Positions 46,693-56,065 of a stretch of 64,000 bases of DNA are shown here, piece by piece. Position numbers and translations under genes: made by a program. Below the pieces are notes generated by a model, which saw only the letters and a list, made by a program, of their open reading frames with translations, ran no database searches and had not been told where the DNA came from. How positions within the stretch are numbered: position 1 is the first letter of the stretch; every line of letters begins with the position of its first letter. Source of the stretch: Flavobacteriales bacterium. Its GTDB lineage: Bacteria > Bacteroidota > Bacteroidia > UBA10329. The stretch lies in the NCBI GenBank assembly GCA_016124845.1, contig WGMW01000022.1:1-64000 (forward strand). The letters run 5' to 3'.

Positions 46693-48368
46693 TGAAGAGA
46701 ATCTTCTTACTTGTGGTCAGTCTGACTGTTCTTTCTTTTTCATCAATAAGCGTGCATGCACAGTATATTCCGTATCACACAGATCATGAGGATGTGTATA
46801 ATTTTCTCTCGGAACTGCGAATCTTGGGCATTGTAGAGTACAACCCGGCCGTAAAACCGCTTTCCAGAAAGGAAATTGCCACCATGCTTTGGGCTGCGGA
46901 TTCCTCCGCCAGACTGAATAAGGTACAGCGGGCAGAATTGGATTTTTGGAAACAGGAATTCGGTAAAGACCTGGGAACCGGTAAGGTGCATCGAACAGGC
47001 AAATTCTTCAAACGAAGAACCTTTGATGAACACGGCATTAAGAAACGCTTGGACCTGCTCTATTTCGCCAATGATCTGTTTCAGGTAACCGTAAACCCGA
47101 TAATCACAGGTGTGGGGATGATAAATACAGACCGAGACCTGAGGCGATTTCAGAATTGGGGTGGAGAAGTGTTTGGCAGAATAGGCAAAGGGTTCGGGTT
47201 TTATTTCAGTGCCAGAGACTACCTCGATCAGCCCAATTGGAACTCATTGCCCAATCTGAGTCCGGATCTTGGAGGGGTTTCACGTAAAAGCGCAACCGTC
47301 CAAAACGCCAAAGAGTATTATGAGATCCGTGGTGGCGTAACCTATGGATGGAAGTGGGGACAGGTGGGAATACTGAAAGACCATCTACAGTTAGGTTCTG
47401 CTCCGCAGGATCAGATAATACTATCGAAACGTGCTCCGAGTTTTCCTCGTTTCCATCTACAGCTGAAGCCCATCAAGTGGGCGGAGCTTACGTACACCTT
47501 CGGTTGGTTAAGCTCCGATATTGTAGACTCTACAAGGTCCTACATGACCGGAAATGGAGTGTATAGGGAGGTTTATCACCCGAAGTTCTTTGTGGCCAAC
47601 CTTATTACGGTACGGCCATGGAAGTATCTGACTTTTAGTTTAGGAAGCTCGGTCATCGTATCAGACAATAACATCAATGCTGGTCATTTTATCCCGATCA
47701 TGTTCTACAATGCACTTGATCAGAGTTTCAACGGACAGGTGAACAATGCCGGTCAGAACAGCCAAGTATATGCCGACCTCAATTTCGACCTCTTCAGCTG
47801 GGGGCAACTTTATGCGAGCATCCTTATAGACGAGATAAGACTCTCAACCATGTTCAAACCGAACGAACAGCGCAATTCATTGGGATATCAGGTGGGAATC
47901 CGTTCGCGTCCATTTACCGGATGGAACTTGAAAGCTTATGCAAGTTATACGCGCATACGTCCTGGCGTTTATGCCCACTATATTCCCACAACTACTTACG
48001 CACATGCAAATTATGGGCTGGGTTATTTTCTCGGTGAAAACTCTGATGCGTGGGTCGGTGGCGTGCAAATGAGACCTCTTCCCAAGTTCAGGATAATAAT
48101 CGAATACCAACGTTGGCGCAGGGGACCCGATGTGGTTTTCAATTCGACTCCGGCTATCCTTACCGGTGCAAAGTTCATGACAAGTACTGTAACTGCATCC
48201 GACCGCTTGAATTTCCGCGTACGCTACCAGGTAATAAATGATGTATCTGTACAGTTAACGGTTGACTATCTGAAAGGATATACAGACGGGAAACATCTAT
48301 TTCCAGGTATTTCCTCTGGGAATGTTTCCAGTTTGTGGTTCGGTTTCGGCCTCAATATCGGACATTGA
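46689..48368 (+). CDS. Capsule assembly Wzi-family outer membrane protein
   Basis: A 559-residue protein with a signal peptide (IFLLVVSLTVLSFSSISVHAQ), then YIPYHTDHEDVYNFLSELRILGIVE, the typical Wzi start, and a long series of beta-strand segments ending in an aromatic residue pattern (WFGFGLNIGH). Wzi is an 18-stranded barrel lectin that attaches capsule to the surface in E. coli. Its presence argues for a capsule, not free slime only. It is the last gene of the plus-strand run and faces wzc with 22 bases between. Confidence 0.87.
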   Translation: MMKRIFLLVVSLTVLSFSSISVHAQYIPYHTDHEDVYNFLSELRILGIVEYNPAVKPLSRKEIATMLWAADSSARLNKVQRAELDFWKQEFGKDLGTGKVHRTGKFFKRRTFDEHGIKKRLDLLYFANDLFQVTVNPIITGVGMINTDRDLRRFQNWGGEVFGRIGKGFGFYFSARDYLDQPNWNSLPNLSPDLGGVSRKSATVQNAKEYYEIRGGVTYGWKWGQVGILKDHLQLGSAPQDQIILSKRAPSFPRFHLQLKPIKWAELTYTFGWLSSDIVDSTRSYMTGNGVYREVYHPKFFVANLITVRPWKYLTFSLGSSVIVSDNNINAGHFIPIMFYNALDQSFNGQVNNAGQNSQVYADLNFDLFSWGQLYASILIDEIRLSTMFKPNEQRNSLGYQVGIRSRPFTGWNLKAYASYTRIRPGVYAHYIPTTTYAHANYGLGYFLGENSDAWVGGVQMRPLPKFRIIIEYQRWRRGPDVVFNSTPAILTGAKFMTSTVTASDRLNFRVRYQVINDVSVQLTVDYLKGYTDGKHLFPGISSGNVSSLWFGFGLNIGH

Positions 48369-48390
48369 TATTGTCGACATAGAAAAAGTG

Positions 48391-50802
48391 TCAGCTTCTT
48401 TTGAATGGAGATAGTACGCGATCAAAGATGCTTTTCGGTTTTTCCTGATGGTAGGATCCGTATCCATAACCATATCCATAGCCGTAACCGAAACGGGAGG
48501 CTTTCACGTCATTGAGAATGACAGAGATGCTCTTGATCTTCCCAGATTGATAGATGTCGTTGATATATCTGAGCGAATGAAAGCTCGTGACATTCTGCCG
48601 TACAACATAAATGGTTGTAATGGCATGTTCTGCAATGATGAGGCTATCCGTTACGAGACCGATTGGCGGAGTATCGAGTATCACATAATCATATTCTTCG
48701 CTCAGTTCCGAAAGGATATCCTTCAATTTAGAGCTCATAAGCAACTCAGCCGGATTGGGCGGAACCGGTCCGGCTACCAACACATCCATGTTTTTCACCT
48801 GTGTTTTGCAGATGGTATCATTTAGCACACTAAGGCCTGCAAGCACCGAACTTACCCCGGTATCGTTGGACAGGTTGAAATACTCAGCAAGTTTCGGTTT
48901 TCGAAGGTCCAGCCCCACAACAATGGTCTTTGAACCGCCTAATGCCATGGATGCCGCCAGATTGATTGACGAGAAGGATTTTCCCTCAGATCCCATCGCG
49001 GAGGTCAACTGAATGATTTTGGTAGAAGCGTTGGAATCATGTTCCTGCCCGACAATAAAGCTAAGATTAGTACGGATGGAGCGGAACGCTTCTGCCACTG
49101 GTGAATTGACGTTGGAACCCACCACGATATACCCTTCCTCATTGTGGTGGGGAATGATGCCCAAAAATGGGATGTTGGTGGCTCTTTTCAATTCCTCTAT
49201 ATCTTTGATTCTGCTATCGAAAATGGAAACGAGAAGGACATAAATCACTGGCAATCCGCCTCCCAAGGCCAGCCCCATCAGATAGACCAGCATTTTCTTT
49301 GGTGCTATTGGTTCGTCTGAGCTTCTTGCGTTATCAATAATGGTGTTATCTGATACCGTTGAGGCAAGAACGATAGCATTCTCAGATTTCTTCTCAAGCA
49401 GTAGCAGATAAAGGCTTTCTTTGATAGAGTACTGGCGTTGCAGTGCCAGAAGTTCATATTCCGCCTTGGGCAATCCCTTCACCTTTGATTCAACAGCATC
49501 CAGTTGTGTCTGAACTTCGGATTTTGATGCCAACAGCCCACTTCTGATACTGGCAATGTTCTTTCTCAACGATTCCTTGGTTTCGGAGATCTGTATGTCG
49601 ATGGAATTCACTACCGGGTTGTCAACTTTGGTGAATCGTAAACTGTTTGCCCTTTCGGCAGCAAGCTCGCTCAGTTTTACGATGAGTTCCTGAAGAAGAG
49701 GATCCTCGATTCCTAAACTCGATGGAGACGCATTAAGAAGGTCCTTGTCGCTATTTATATACTCCTCCAAGTAGTTGATGATACTAAGTTGCACATCAAT
49801 TTTCGATATGGTCTGATCCAAACCTGCAACCTGCGTTAAGAAGAACTCCGCTTCAGAACTTACGTCAGATACACCACTGGTCGTTTTAAAGGACTTGATT
49901 CCTTCCTCAAGTTCTCCAAGGTCCGCTGTTATCTGATCAAGCTGGCGGTCGATGAACTTCAGCGAATTGGCTGCCAGCTGATTCTTCTTCTCAATATTAT
50001 TTTCAATATATACTTCCAGCAGCATATTGATAATATCAACGCCTCTGCTTGGAACCTCATCTTCCAGCTTAATACGCAGAATGCTGGCACCATCGCGCGC
50101 CTCGGCTACGTTGAGTGCATCCATATAGGTACTGGCAAGCGCATCTACATCTCTGTAAGTAAGCGTAAAACTTTTGCTTACTGCAGAGTCTCCCGATGTG
50201 AACTTATCGAAGGACTCGGCCTTTCTTATCTTGAACTTTCCAAGTCGGTTCTCAAACGATTCTTCCAAAGCAACGGATTCTGAAAACTCCACTATATCCC
50301 CGGAAGGGGTTGGCACCTCATAATCCAGAGATGCCGAGTTCCCATCTTCTGATACCTCAACGTGTATGACGAAAGAAGAAGGCGCGGCATAGGACGCTTT
50401 GTAATCCAACGCTATAGGATTGTTCTGGTAAAGGACCCGTTTTCTCAATCCCATGTCCACCTGATATGAGATGCCAAGGTCGAGTTTCCGCATGGCTTGT
50501 TCCATATACGAACGAGAGGAGAGCAATGCAATCTCGTTCTCGATGTTTCTTTTCTTACTCAAGAATCCGACCTCATCAAGAATGTTCTGGGAGATGTCAT
50601 TTCCTTCATCTTCGGCAAGAACTGTTGCCTGCATTACATACGTGGGCTGCGAGTACCACACGAAGGCATAACTGACCAAAATTCCAAGAAATATGAAAAT
50701 CGCGAACAGATACCATTTGTCCGCAGCTATGTTCAGAATTCTACGGATGTCGATCTCCTCGTCATCCGGGTATTGATTGGCAAAATTCGGTAGGTCGCTC
50801 AT
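48391..50802 (-). CDS. wzc: Polysaccharide co-polymerase and tyrosine autokinase (Wzc-like)
   Basis: An 803-residue protein. A cytoplasmic start, helix near 35 (YLFAIFIFLGILVSYAFVW), a long periplasmic coiled-coil part (about 60-500), a second helix near 515 and a C-terminal kinase domain. Kinase motifs are TSAMGSEGKSFSSINL (Walker A), VVGLDLRKPKL and YVILDTPPIG. The C terminus has a GYGYGYGYGYGSY tract that is a likely autophosphorylation cluster. Wzc cycling controls chain length and export through Wza. It is convergent with the biosynthetic run and follows wza by 9 bases. Confidence 0.93.
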   Translation of the reverse strand: MSDLPNFANQYPDDEEIDIRRILNIAADKWYLFAIFIFLGILVSYAFVWYSQPTYVMQATVLAEDEGNDISQNILDEVGFLSKKRNIENEIALLSSRSYMEQAMRKLDLGISYQVDMGLRKRVLYQNNPIALDYKASYAAPSSFVIHVEVSEDGNSASLDYEVPTPSGDIVEFSESVALEESFENRLGKFKIRKAESFDKFTSGDSAVSKSFTLTYRDVDALASTYMDALNVAEARDGASILRIKLEDEVPSRGVDIINMLLEVYIENNIEKKNQLAANSLKFIDRQLDQITADLGELEEGIKSFKTTSGVSDVSSEAEFFLTQVAGLDQTISKIDVQLSIINYLEEYINSDKDLLNASPSSLGIEDPLLQELIVKLSELAAERANSLRFTKVDNPVVNSIDIQISETKESLRKNIASIRSGLLASKSEVQTQLDAVESKVKGLPKAEYELLALQRQYSIKESLYLLLLEKKSENAIVLASTVSDNTIIDNARSSDEPIAPKKMLVYLMGLALGGGLPVIYVLLVSIFDSRIKDIEELKRATNIPFLGIIPHHNEEGYIVVGSNVNSPVAEAFRSIRTNLSFIVGQEHDSNASTKIIQLTSAMGSEGKSFSSINLAASMALGGSKTIVVGLDLRKPKLAEYFNLSNDTGVSSVLAGLSVLNDTICKTQVKNMDVLVAGPVPPNPAELLMSSKLKDILSELSEEYDYVILDTPPIGLVTDSLIIAEHAITTIYVVRQNVTSFHSLRYINDIYQSGKIKSISVILNDVKASRFGYGYGYGYGYGSYHQEKPKSIFDRVLSPFKRS

Positions 50803-50811
50803 AGAGGAAGA

Positions 50812-51579
50812 TCAAAAGGTTATGCCAGCCCTCCCAAGGAATAGCCCTAAGGCCGTCAGACCGCTGAACACGATCGGAAGAATCTTATACCAAGCATCTG
50901 CAGACGCGAACTTTCCTTTTCCCGGTTCCACGTAAATAATGTCGTTGCTGTGCAGATAGTAGTAGTCCGATTCGAAGAATTCTTTGGATGTGAGGTCAAG
51001 TTTTACAAATTCCCTTTGCCCCCGGTCCTCTCTTATAAGAAGTACATTCACCCGCTTGGCAAAGATTGTCATATCGCCAGCCAGACCCAGCGCTTCCATC
51101 AAGGTGATCTTCTCATTGGGAATGGTATAAACCCCAGGTTGAGCCACCTCTCCAAGAACGGTGACCTTGAAGTTTCGGATTCGAATATTGACCGTAGGAT
51201 CTACAAGATACTTGTCCAAATGCTGTTTAAGGCTGTCTCTGGCTACCTGAGTAGTGAGGTTGCTTACATGGATCAGACCAATAAGCGGCATTTCTATGTT
51301 GCCATCAGCATCAACCAAATAGGTGTTGGCCACCTGTTGATCGGTTGTTTCTCCAACAACATTGAAGAAGCTGCTGGCCTCTTTGCTCAAACTGGAAACA
51401 TGTACCGAGAGGATATCGCCTGATTGAATAACCGCTTCAAAGCCTTTTGAGATTTTTTGCGTACTCAGAGAATCCGAAACATCTTGAAAATAAGAGATGT
51501 CTTTTCTTGTGATACACGATTCGTTCAGTATCAGAACAGAAAATAAGAATAACAGCAGAACCGCTGGTCTGAATTTCAT
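50812..51579 (-). CDS. Polysaccharide export lipoprotein (Wza-like)
   Basis: A 255-residue outer membrane lipoprotein. Signal LLLFLFSVLILNESC with lipid-accepting Cys22, then the Poly_export domain (FEAVIQSGDILSVHVSSL) and one or two SLBB domains (VTVLGEVAQPGVYTIPNEKITLMEALGLAGDM). A C-terminal hydrophobic helix ends IVFSGLTALGLFLGRAGITF. It forms the export channel partner of Wzc. It is transcribed first in the wza-wzc pair. Confidence 0.92.
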   Translation of the reverse strand: MKFRPAVLLLFLFSVLILNESCITRKDISYFQDVSDSLSTQKISKGFEAVIQSGDILSVHVSSLSKEASSFFNVVGETTDQQVANTYLVDADGNIEMPLIGLIHVSNLTTQVARDSLKQHLDKYLVDPTVNIRIRNFKVTVLGEVAQPGVYTIPNEKITLMEALGLAGDMTIFAKRVNVLLIREDRGQREFVKLDLTSKEFFESDYYYLHSNDIIYVEPGKGKFASADAWYKILPIVFSGLTALGLFLGRAGITF

Positions 51580-51584
51580 GGCCG

Positions 51585-51592
51585 CAAATATA
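51585..51592 (-). promoter_or_regulatory. Bacteroidota -7 box TATATTTG of the wza-wzc operon
   Basis: On the minus strand TATATTTG matches TAnnTTTG exactly and lies 5 bases before the wza ATG (GCGGCC between). That spacing implies a very short or no 5' leader. No clear -33 TTG is found 18-20 bases upstream. Confidence 0.45.
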
Positions 51593-51606
51593 ATTCTTAA
51601 AACTAC

Positions 51607-53370
51607 CTAAGACGACACGTCTTTTGTGCTTAGAACGCCAATACTGAGTTCATCCAACTGCGCCTTGTCAATCACAGAAGGCGAATCGATCATCATATCG
51701 CGGCCAGCGTTGTTCTTTGGGAAGGCAATGAAGTCGCGGATGTCCTTCTGGCCACCGAAAATGGCCGAAAGCCTGTCGAAACCGAAGGCGATACCACCAT
51801 GCGGAGGTGCCCCGAATTCAAAGGCGTCCATCAAAAAGCCGAACTGGTTCTTGGCCTCTTCTTCGGTGAACCCGAGCAGGTCGAACATCCGCTTCTGTTG
51901 CTGCTTATCGTGAATACGGATAGAGCCTCCGCCCAACTCGGTGCCGTTGATCACCATGTCATACGCATTGGCGCGAACGTTGCCCGGGTCGGTCTCCATC
52001 AGATGAAGGTCTTCCGGTTTGGCCGATGTGAACGGGTGGTGCATGGCATGGAAACGGTTGGTCTCCTCATCCCACTCCAACAGCGGGAAATTGACCACCC
52101 ACAACGGTGCAAACTCGTTCGGATTCATCAATCCTTGTTCTGCGGCCACATGCAAGCGCAGTTCCGACAATTGCTTGCGCACCTTATCGGTCTGTCCGGC
52201 AAGCACCAGCATCAGGTCTCCGGCCTCCGATTCGAACGCACGGCTCCAATCGGCCAGTTTGTCTTCGGTAAAGAATTTATCCACCGAACTCTTGAAAGTT
52301 CCGTCCTCATTGTGGCGACAGTAGATCAATCCTGTGGCACCGATCTGCGGACGCTTCACAAAATCGGTCAGCGCATCTATCTGCTTGCGGGTGAAAGCAT
52401 TTCCGCCTTTTACGTTGATGCCCACAACCAATTCGGCATTGTCGAACACACCGAAACCTTGGTTCTTCACCACCTCATTCAGTTCTACGAACTGCATACC
52501 GAAACGCAGGTCTGGTTTGTCCGAACCGTACAAACGCATGGCATCGGCATATTCCATGCGTGGAAAGCTGTTCAGTTCCACACCTTTCACGGTTTTGAAA
52601 AGGTGGCGCACCAACGCTTCGAACATGTTCAGAATGTCTTCCTGCTCAATGAACGCCATTTCGCAGTCCAACTGAGTAAACTCAGGCTGGCGGTCGGCAC
52701 GAAGGTCCTCATCGCGGAAGCAACGCACGATCTGGTAATACTTATCGAAGCCTGAGACCATCAGCAATTGCTTGAAGGTCTGCGGACTCTGGGGCAGTGC
52801 ATAGAACTCGCCCTGATTCATACGCGAAGGCACCACGAAATCGCGCGCGCCTTCGGGGGTGCTCTTGATGAGGTAAGGCGTTTCCACTTCCAAGAATCCC
52901 TGCTCGTCCATGAACTTGCGGGTTTCGATGGAAAGGCGGTGACGCAGTTCCAAGTTGCTGCGCATCTTCTTTCTGCGAAGGTCCAGGTAGCGGTATTTCA
53001 TGCGGATCTCCTCGCCACCGTCCGTATCGTCCTCAATGGTGAACGGAGGTGTTTTGGCCGCATTCAGCACTTCGAGTTTCGAAACAATGATCTCCACATC
53101 GCCCGTGGGCATGTTCCTGTTCTTGCTCTCGCGTTCGGCCACTTTGCCCGTTGCTTTTATCACGAACTCACGCCCAAGCGAACGCGCTTTGAGGCACAGC
53201 TCCTTGTTCACTTCCAGGTTGAAGGCCAACTGCGTGATGCCGTATCGGTCGCGGAGGTCGATGAAGGTCATTCCACCAAGGTCGCGGCCACGTTGGACCC
53301 AGCCGCTCAATGTCACTTCTTGGCCGATGTTCTCGGCACGCAGTTCTCCGCAGGTATGTGTACGATGCAT
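51607..53370 (-). CDS. aspS: Aspartate-tRNA ligase
   Basis: A 587-residue class II tRNA synthetase. The anticodon-binding OB domain is near 1-110 ([26 protein letters not shown]), motif 2 is [20 protein letters not shown], the bacterial insertion domain lies at about 290-420, and motif 3 is [13 protein letters not shown]. Length is normal for the bacterial type. It charges tRNA-Asp in the cytoplasm. Its stop is 27 bases from the wza start. Upstream is a ~510-base gap with a minisatellite. Confidence 0.97.
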   Translation of the reverse strand: MHRTHTCGELRAENIGQEVTLSGWVQRGRDLGGMTFIDLRDRYGITQLAFNLEVNKELCLKARSLGREFVIKATGKVAERESKNRNMPTGDVEIIVSKLEVLNAAKTPPFTIEDDTDGGEEIRMKYRYLDLRRKKMRSNLELRHRLSIETRKFMDEQGFLEVETPYLIKSTPEGARDFVVPSRMNQGEFYALPQSPQTFKQLLMVSGFDKYYQIVRCFRDEDLRADRQPEFTQLDCEMAFIEQEDILNMFEALVRHLFKTVKGVELNSFPRMEYADAMRLYGSDKPDLRFGMQFVELNEVVKNQGFGVFDNAELVVGINVKGGNAFTRKQIDALTDFVKRPQIGATGLIYCRHNEDGTFKSSVDKFFTEDKLADWSRAFESEAGDLMLVLAGQTDKVRKQLSELRLHVAAEQGLMNPNEFAPLWVVNFPLLEWDEETNRFHAMHHPFTSAKPEDLHLMETDPGNVRANAYDMVINGTELGGGSIRIHDKQQQKRMFDLLGFTEEEAKNQFGFLMDAFEFGAPPHGGIAFGFDRLSAIFGGQKDIRDFIAFPKNNAGRDMMIDSPSVIDKAQLDELSIGVLSTKDVSS

Positions 53371-53545
53371 CTGTACTTGATTTTGAGGCCGCCAAGGTAG
53401 GAATTTCGAAGCCTTGCGACCACCCGGCCATTGAGGGGTTTTCTGCCACCTTTTCTGTCAGTACCCTGAGGGCTTTTTGCAATGAGATGAGGAACTCTCT
53501 CAGACCGTTCAGACCCTCTTGCAGCATTTTTTGGAGACCCGAACG

Positions 53546-53777
53546 GACCTTCAAGCACCCCGAAGCGGTCTTCTATGGAACATTGGCCGCCTTCTATGGA
53601 AACGAAGCGGCTTTCTATGGCCGCGAAGCGGTCTGCAAGGGCTCTTTACGGCTCTGAACGGACGCGTAACGGCTTTTCAAAGACCTCAATGGGCTCTGCA
53701 AAGCAATCTAATGGAGCTGCAAAGCCTTCTCACGGCTCTGCAAAGCAACATAGCGGAATATACGGACACGTAGCGCC
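53546..53777. repeat. 21-nt minisatellite, about eleven degenerate units
   Basis: Consecutive units at 53569, 53590, 53611, 53632 (20 nt), 53652, 53673, 53694, 53715, 53736 and 53757, most starting CTCTGCAAAG or CTTTCTATGG and ending in CGG or TGG. One unit is a base short. All three plus-strand frames are largely open here because the period is a multiple of three, giving peptide repeats such as AFYGNEA and GSAKQSN. It lies in the 513-base gap between aspS and tadA (53371-53883); I see no gene or RNA there. Confidence 0.85.
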
Positions 53778-53883
53778 TTATTCCGCCCGGTAGAGGCGGT
53801 CATGTTCATCGGTTCGGGATGTGAACGCACGGCAAATGGAAGTTGCAGGATTGAACTTTATACTTGTAGCTCAATTTAGCGGC

Positions 53884-54330
53884 ATGGAACTCAGCGTTTT
53901 TTCGGACGAGCATTTTATGAAGGAGGCCCTGAAGGAGGCGAACAAGGCCTTCGATAAGGACGAGGTGCCTGTTGGGGTGGTGGTAGTGGCCAACAAGCGC
54001 GTCATTGCGCGGGCGCACAACCTTACCGAAGCGTTGAATGATGTAACGGCCCATGCCGAGATGCAGGCCATTACCTCGGCAGCCGATTTTATCGGTGGCA
54101 AGTACCTGAAGGGGTGCACGGTTTATGTAACGTTGGAGCCCTGCGTGATGTGTGCAGGTGCGCTTTTCTGGAGCCAAGCGGACCGCGTGGTGTATGGTGC
54201 CAGCGATGACAAACGGGGTTTTTCAACGGTAGGGAATCTGCTGCATCCCAAAACCAAAGTGACGGCTGGTGTGATGGCCGATGACTGTGCCGACCTGCTT
54301 AAGCTGTTCTTCAGCAAGAAGCGGAAGTGA
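53884..54330 (+). CDS. tadA: tRNA adenosine(34) deaminase-type nucleoside deaminase
   Basis: A 148-residue zinc deaminase. AHAEMQAI supplies the zinc-binding His and catalytic Glu, and LEPCVMCAGAL the two zinc cysteines, the TadA pattern. TadA makes inosine at position 34 of tRNA-Arg. Later NLLHPKTKVTAGV matches TadA rather than cytosine deaminases. The ATG at 53884 (MELSVFSDEHFMKEAL) is chosen; the longer frame from 53821 has no support. A hairpin follows at 54344. Confidence 0.93.
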   Translation: MELSVFSDEHFMKEALKEANKAFDKDEVPVGVVVVANKRVIARAHNLTEALNDVTAHAEMQAITSAADFIGGKYLKGCTVYVTLEPCVMCAGALFWSQADRVVYGASDDKRGFSTVGNLLHPKTKVTAGVMADDCADLLKLFFSKKRK

Positions 54331-54343
54331 TCACAACCGAAAA

Positions 54344-54374
54344 GCGTTGTCAACTTTCAAAAAGTTGACAACGC
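54344..54374. terminator. Hairpin after tadA (same element as 817-843)
   Basis: GCGTTGTCAACTTT (54344-54357) pairs with AAAGTTGACAACGC (54361-54374). Fourteen perfect pairs, 3-base loop, 13 bases after the tadA stop. The inner GTCAACTTT...AAAGTTGAC part is shared with the hairpin at 817-843, while the outer base pairs differ but still pair. A terminator or small dispersed palindrome. Confidence 0.55.
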
Positions 54375-54520
54375 TAATCTACAGGTCGCCATTCAGAAGA
54401 TTTGAGCGGGTGTTTTTTTTCGTCACTCATTGCTTTATCAAGGCCATTTATCAATTGATTCCTCACCGTTCATCAATTGGGACAAGAAGGTTGTTGGTTT
54501 ATTGGGTATGTTTGGGATGG

Positions 54521-55894
54521 ATGAAGTTGGTTATGAGGTTCTTACTGTATATAATGGCAATTGTCCCAAGTCTGAGCTGCGCACAGATATGCTCAAATTC
54601 AATTGTACCTCCTGCAACCATCAATGGGGTTGATGTCACAGCAACCTATAGTGGCTCCGTTTCCTTTTTCGGTACCAGTTATTCATCTTGCGGACTGTTG
54701 TACACCACGCCTCCTGGTTCAATTCATATTGGTGAAGGTGGTGCTTATGAATACACGTTCAATTTCAGCATACAGGTCAATGATATAGATTTTGTGTTAA
54801 CTGCGACAGGAAATGATGCGAACGAAGTTTTTACGTTCACTACCAATGCAGGTATACCTACAATAATCGATCATGGCTCTTGTTTCACGACTGTATCAGC
54901 TAACGTGATCACGTCTGGATTAGGTGCTCCGAGTTCCAGTGGAGGCGGAGGCGGGATTTTTACGGTGACCAACTCCGAGCCATTCAGCTCTTTGACGGTG
55001 TCCGGAGATGGTGGTTCTGCAGGAAGTTTACTGGCAGTTTGTTCTTCTTCTATTGTTCCAGCTGTGCAGACAGTAGAAATCTGTACCGGAGACAGTATGC
55101 TACTTGCTGGAATGTATCAATACGAAACCGGTCTTTACTCAGATACAATTCACGGTGGAAGTGTAAATGGTAATGACAGTATTGCAATAACTTACTTGGT
55201 GGTTAACCCCGTGCCGTCTGTTAACTTGGGACAGGACACTTCATTGTGTATAGGTGATAGTTTGGCCATTGATGCAATGACAAATGGCGCAACTTACGTT
55301 TGGCAAGACGGGTCTGAAAATGCATTCTTCGAAGTTACCCACCAAGGAACATACTGGGTTGAGGTTACTATCGAAAATTGCAGTTCGGTCGATACCCTGA
55401 ATGTAGCTTATAATGAGTTGCCTACAGATGTACTTGGAAACGATACCGTGGTCTGCTTGGGTAAGGAATTTCTTCTTGATGCAACCATCCCAGGAGCGAC
55501 CTACCTGTGGCAGGATAACTCGATGAATCCAACTTTGGTAGCGGTCGAGGATGGGGTCTATTGGGTCGAACTCAGTTTGAACAACTGTAGTGTAAGTGAT
55601 ACGGTAACGGTCCATCATGAAATATGTGATCCAATTCTATTGATTCCCAACGTTTTCACACCCAACAAAGATGGTATAAATGAACTTTTCACCCCAGAAA
55701 CCAACTTAGGGATTGCAGAAATGAGAACCGCGATCTACAATAGATGGGGGAGATCGGTTTTTAAGTCAAATGACCTTACAATAGATTGGAATGGAGATAA
55801 TGTAGATGCAGGAACTTATTTCTACATTATCACCTACGTTGACTTTCTGCAGAACGTAGGACATGCGACCGGTTATGTGACAATCGTTAAATGA
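54521..55894 (+). CDS. Secreted protein with gliding motility-associated C-terminal (T9SS type B) domain
   Basis: A 457-residue secreted protein. The signal peptide (MRFLLYIMAIVPSLSCAQ) starts at 54521 or 54533; the frame is open far upstream into tadA without meaning. The middle holds beta-sandwich modules with GATYVWQDGSENAF and GATYLWQDNSMNPT, similar to the Ig-like repeats of the T9SS protein at 2195. The end, LIPNVFTPNKDGINELFTP...YNRWGRSVFKS...WNGDNVDAGTYFYII, is the gliding motility-associated sorting domain. The Bacteroidota T9SS should export it. Function unknown, probably adhesive. Confidence 0.87.
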   Translation: MKLVMRFLLYIMAIVPSLSCAQICSNSIVPPATINGVDVTATYSGSVSFFGTSYSSCGLLYTTPPGSIHIGEGGAYEYTFNFSIQVNDIDFVLTATGNDANEVFTFTTNAGIPTIIDHGSCFTTVSANVITSGLGAPSSSGGGGGIFTVTNSEPFSSLTVSGDGGSAGSLLAVCSSSIVPAVQTVEICTGDSMLLAGMYQYETGLYSDTIHGGSVNGNDSIAITYLVVNPVPSVNLGQDTSLCIGDSLAIDAMTNGATYVWQDGSENAFFEVTHQGTYWVEVTIENCSSVDTLNVAYNELPTDVLGNDTVVCLGKEFLLDATIPGATYLWQDNSMNPTLVAVEDGVYWVELSLNNCSVSDTVTVHHEICDPILLIPNVFTPNKDGINELFTPETNLGIAEMRTAIYNRWGRSVFKSNDLTIDWNGDNVDAGTYFYIITYVDFLQNVGHATGYVTIVK

Positions 55895-55967
55895 AAATCC
55901 TGCGCCCGCGAGTGTTCAGAAGAGACATTATCATGGTACTGAACACCACCAATTACAGATTGGTCCA

Positions 55968-56043
55968 TATCCTCCATGCCGATGAAGCATGAATGAAAAG
56001 TAAACAAAAAGCCCCGCCAAGCAATTCGCTTGGCGGGGCTTTC
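55968..56043. repeat. 76-bp direct repeat, left copy
   Basis: Matches 59315-59390 with about five differences. It includes TATCCTCCATGCC, TGAATGAAAAGTAAAC and the terminator hairpin. The two copies bracket the five small minus-strand genes between 56066 and 59087. A partial third copy (ATTGAAAAGTAAACAAAAAG) occurs near 57029-57049. Confidence 0.85.
56008..56042. terminator. Bidirectional intrinsic terminator
   Basis: AAAGCCCCGCCAAGC (56008-56022) pairs perfectly with GCTTGGCGGGGCTTT (56028-56042) around AATTC, with A-runs before and T-runs after. It lies between the convergent ends of the gliding-motility-type gene and the gene at 56066-56941, and can serve both. Confidence 0.9.
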
Positions 56044-56065
56044 AGCGTTGACCGCATCAGCAACC

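Noticed and set aside
51799-52755. 318-codon plus-strand frame opposite aspS
   Set aside because: Full overlap with the tRNA synthetase and no independent support.
53310-53793. Plus-strand frames across the 21-nt repeat (115, 84 and 72 codons) as genes
   Set aside because: All three frames are open because the period is divisible by three, and none has a start context or continuity upstream; described as a repeat instead.
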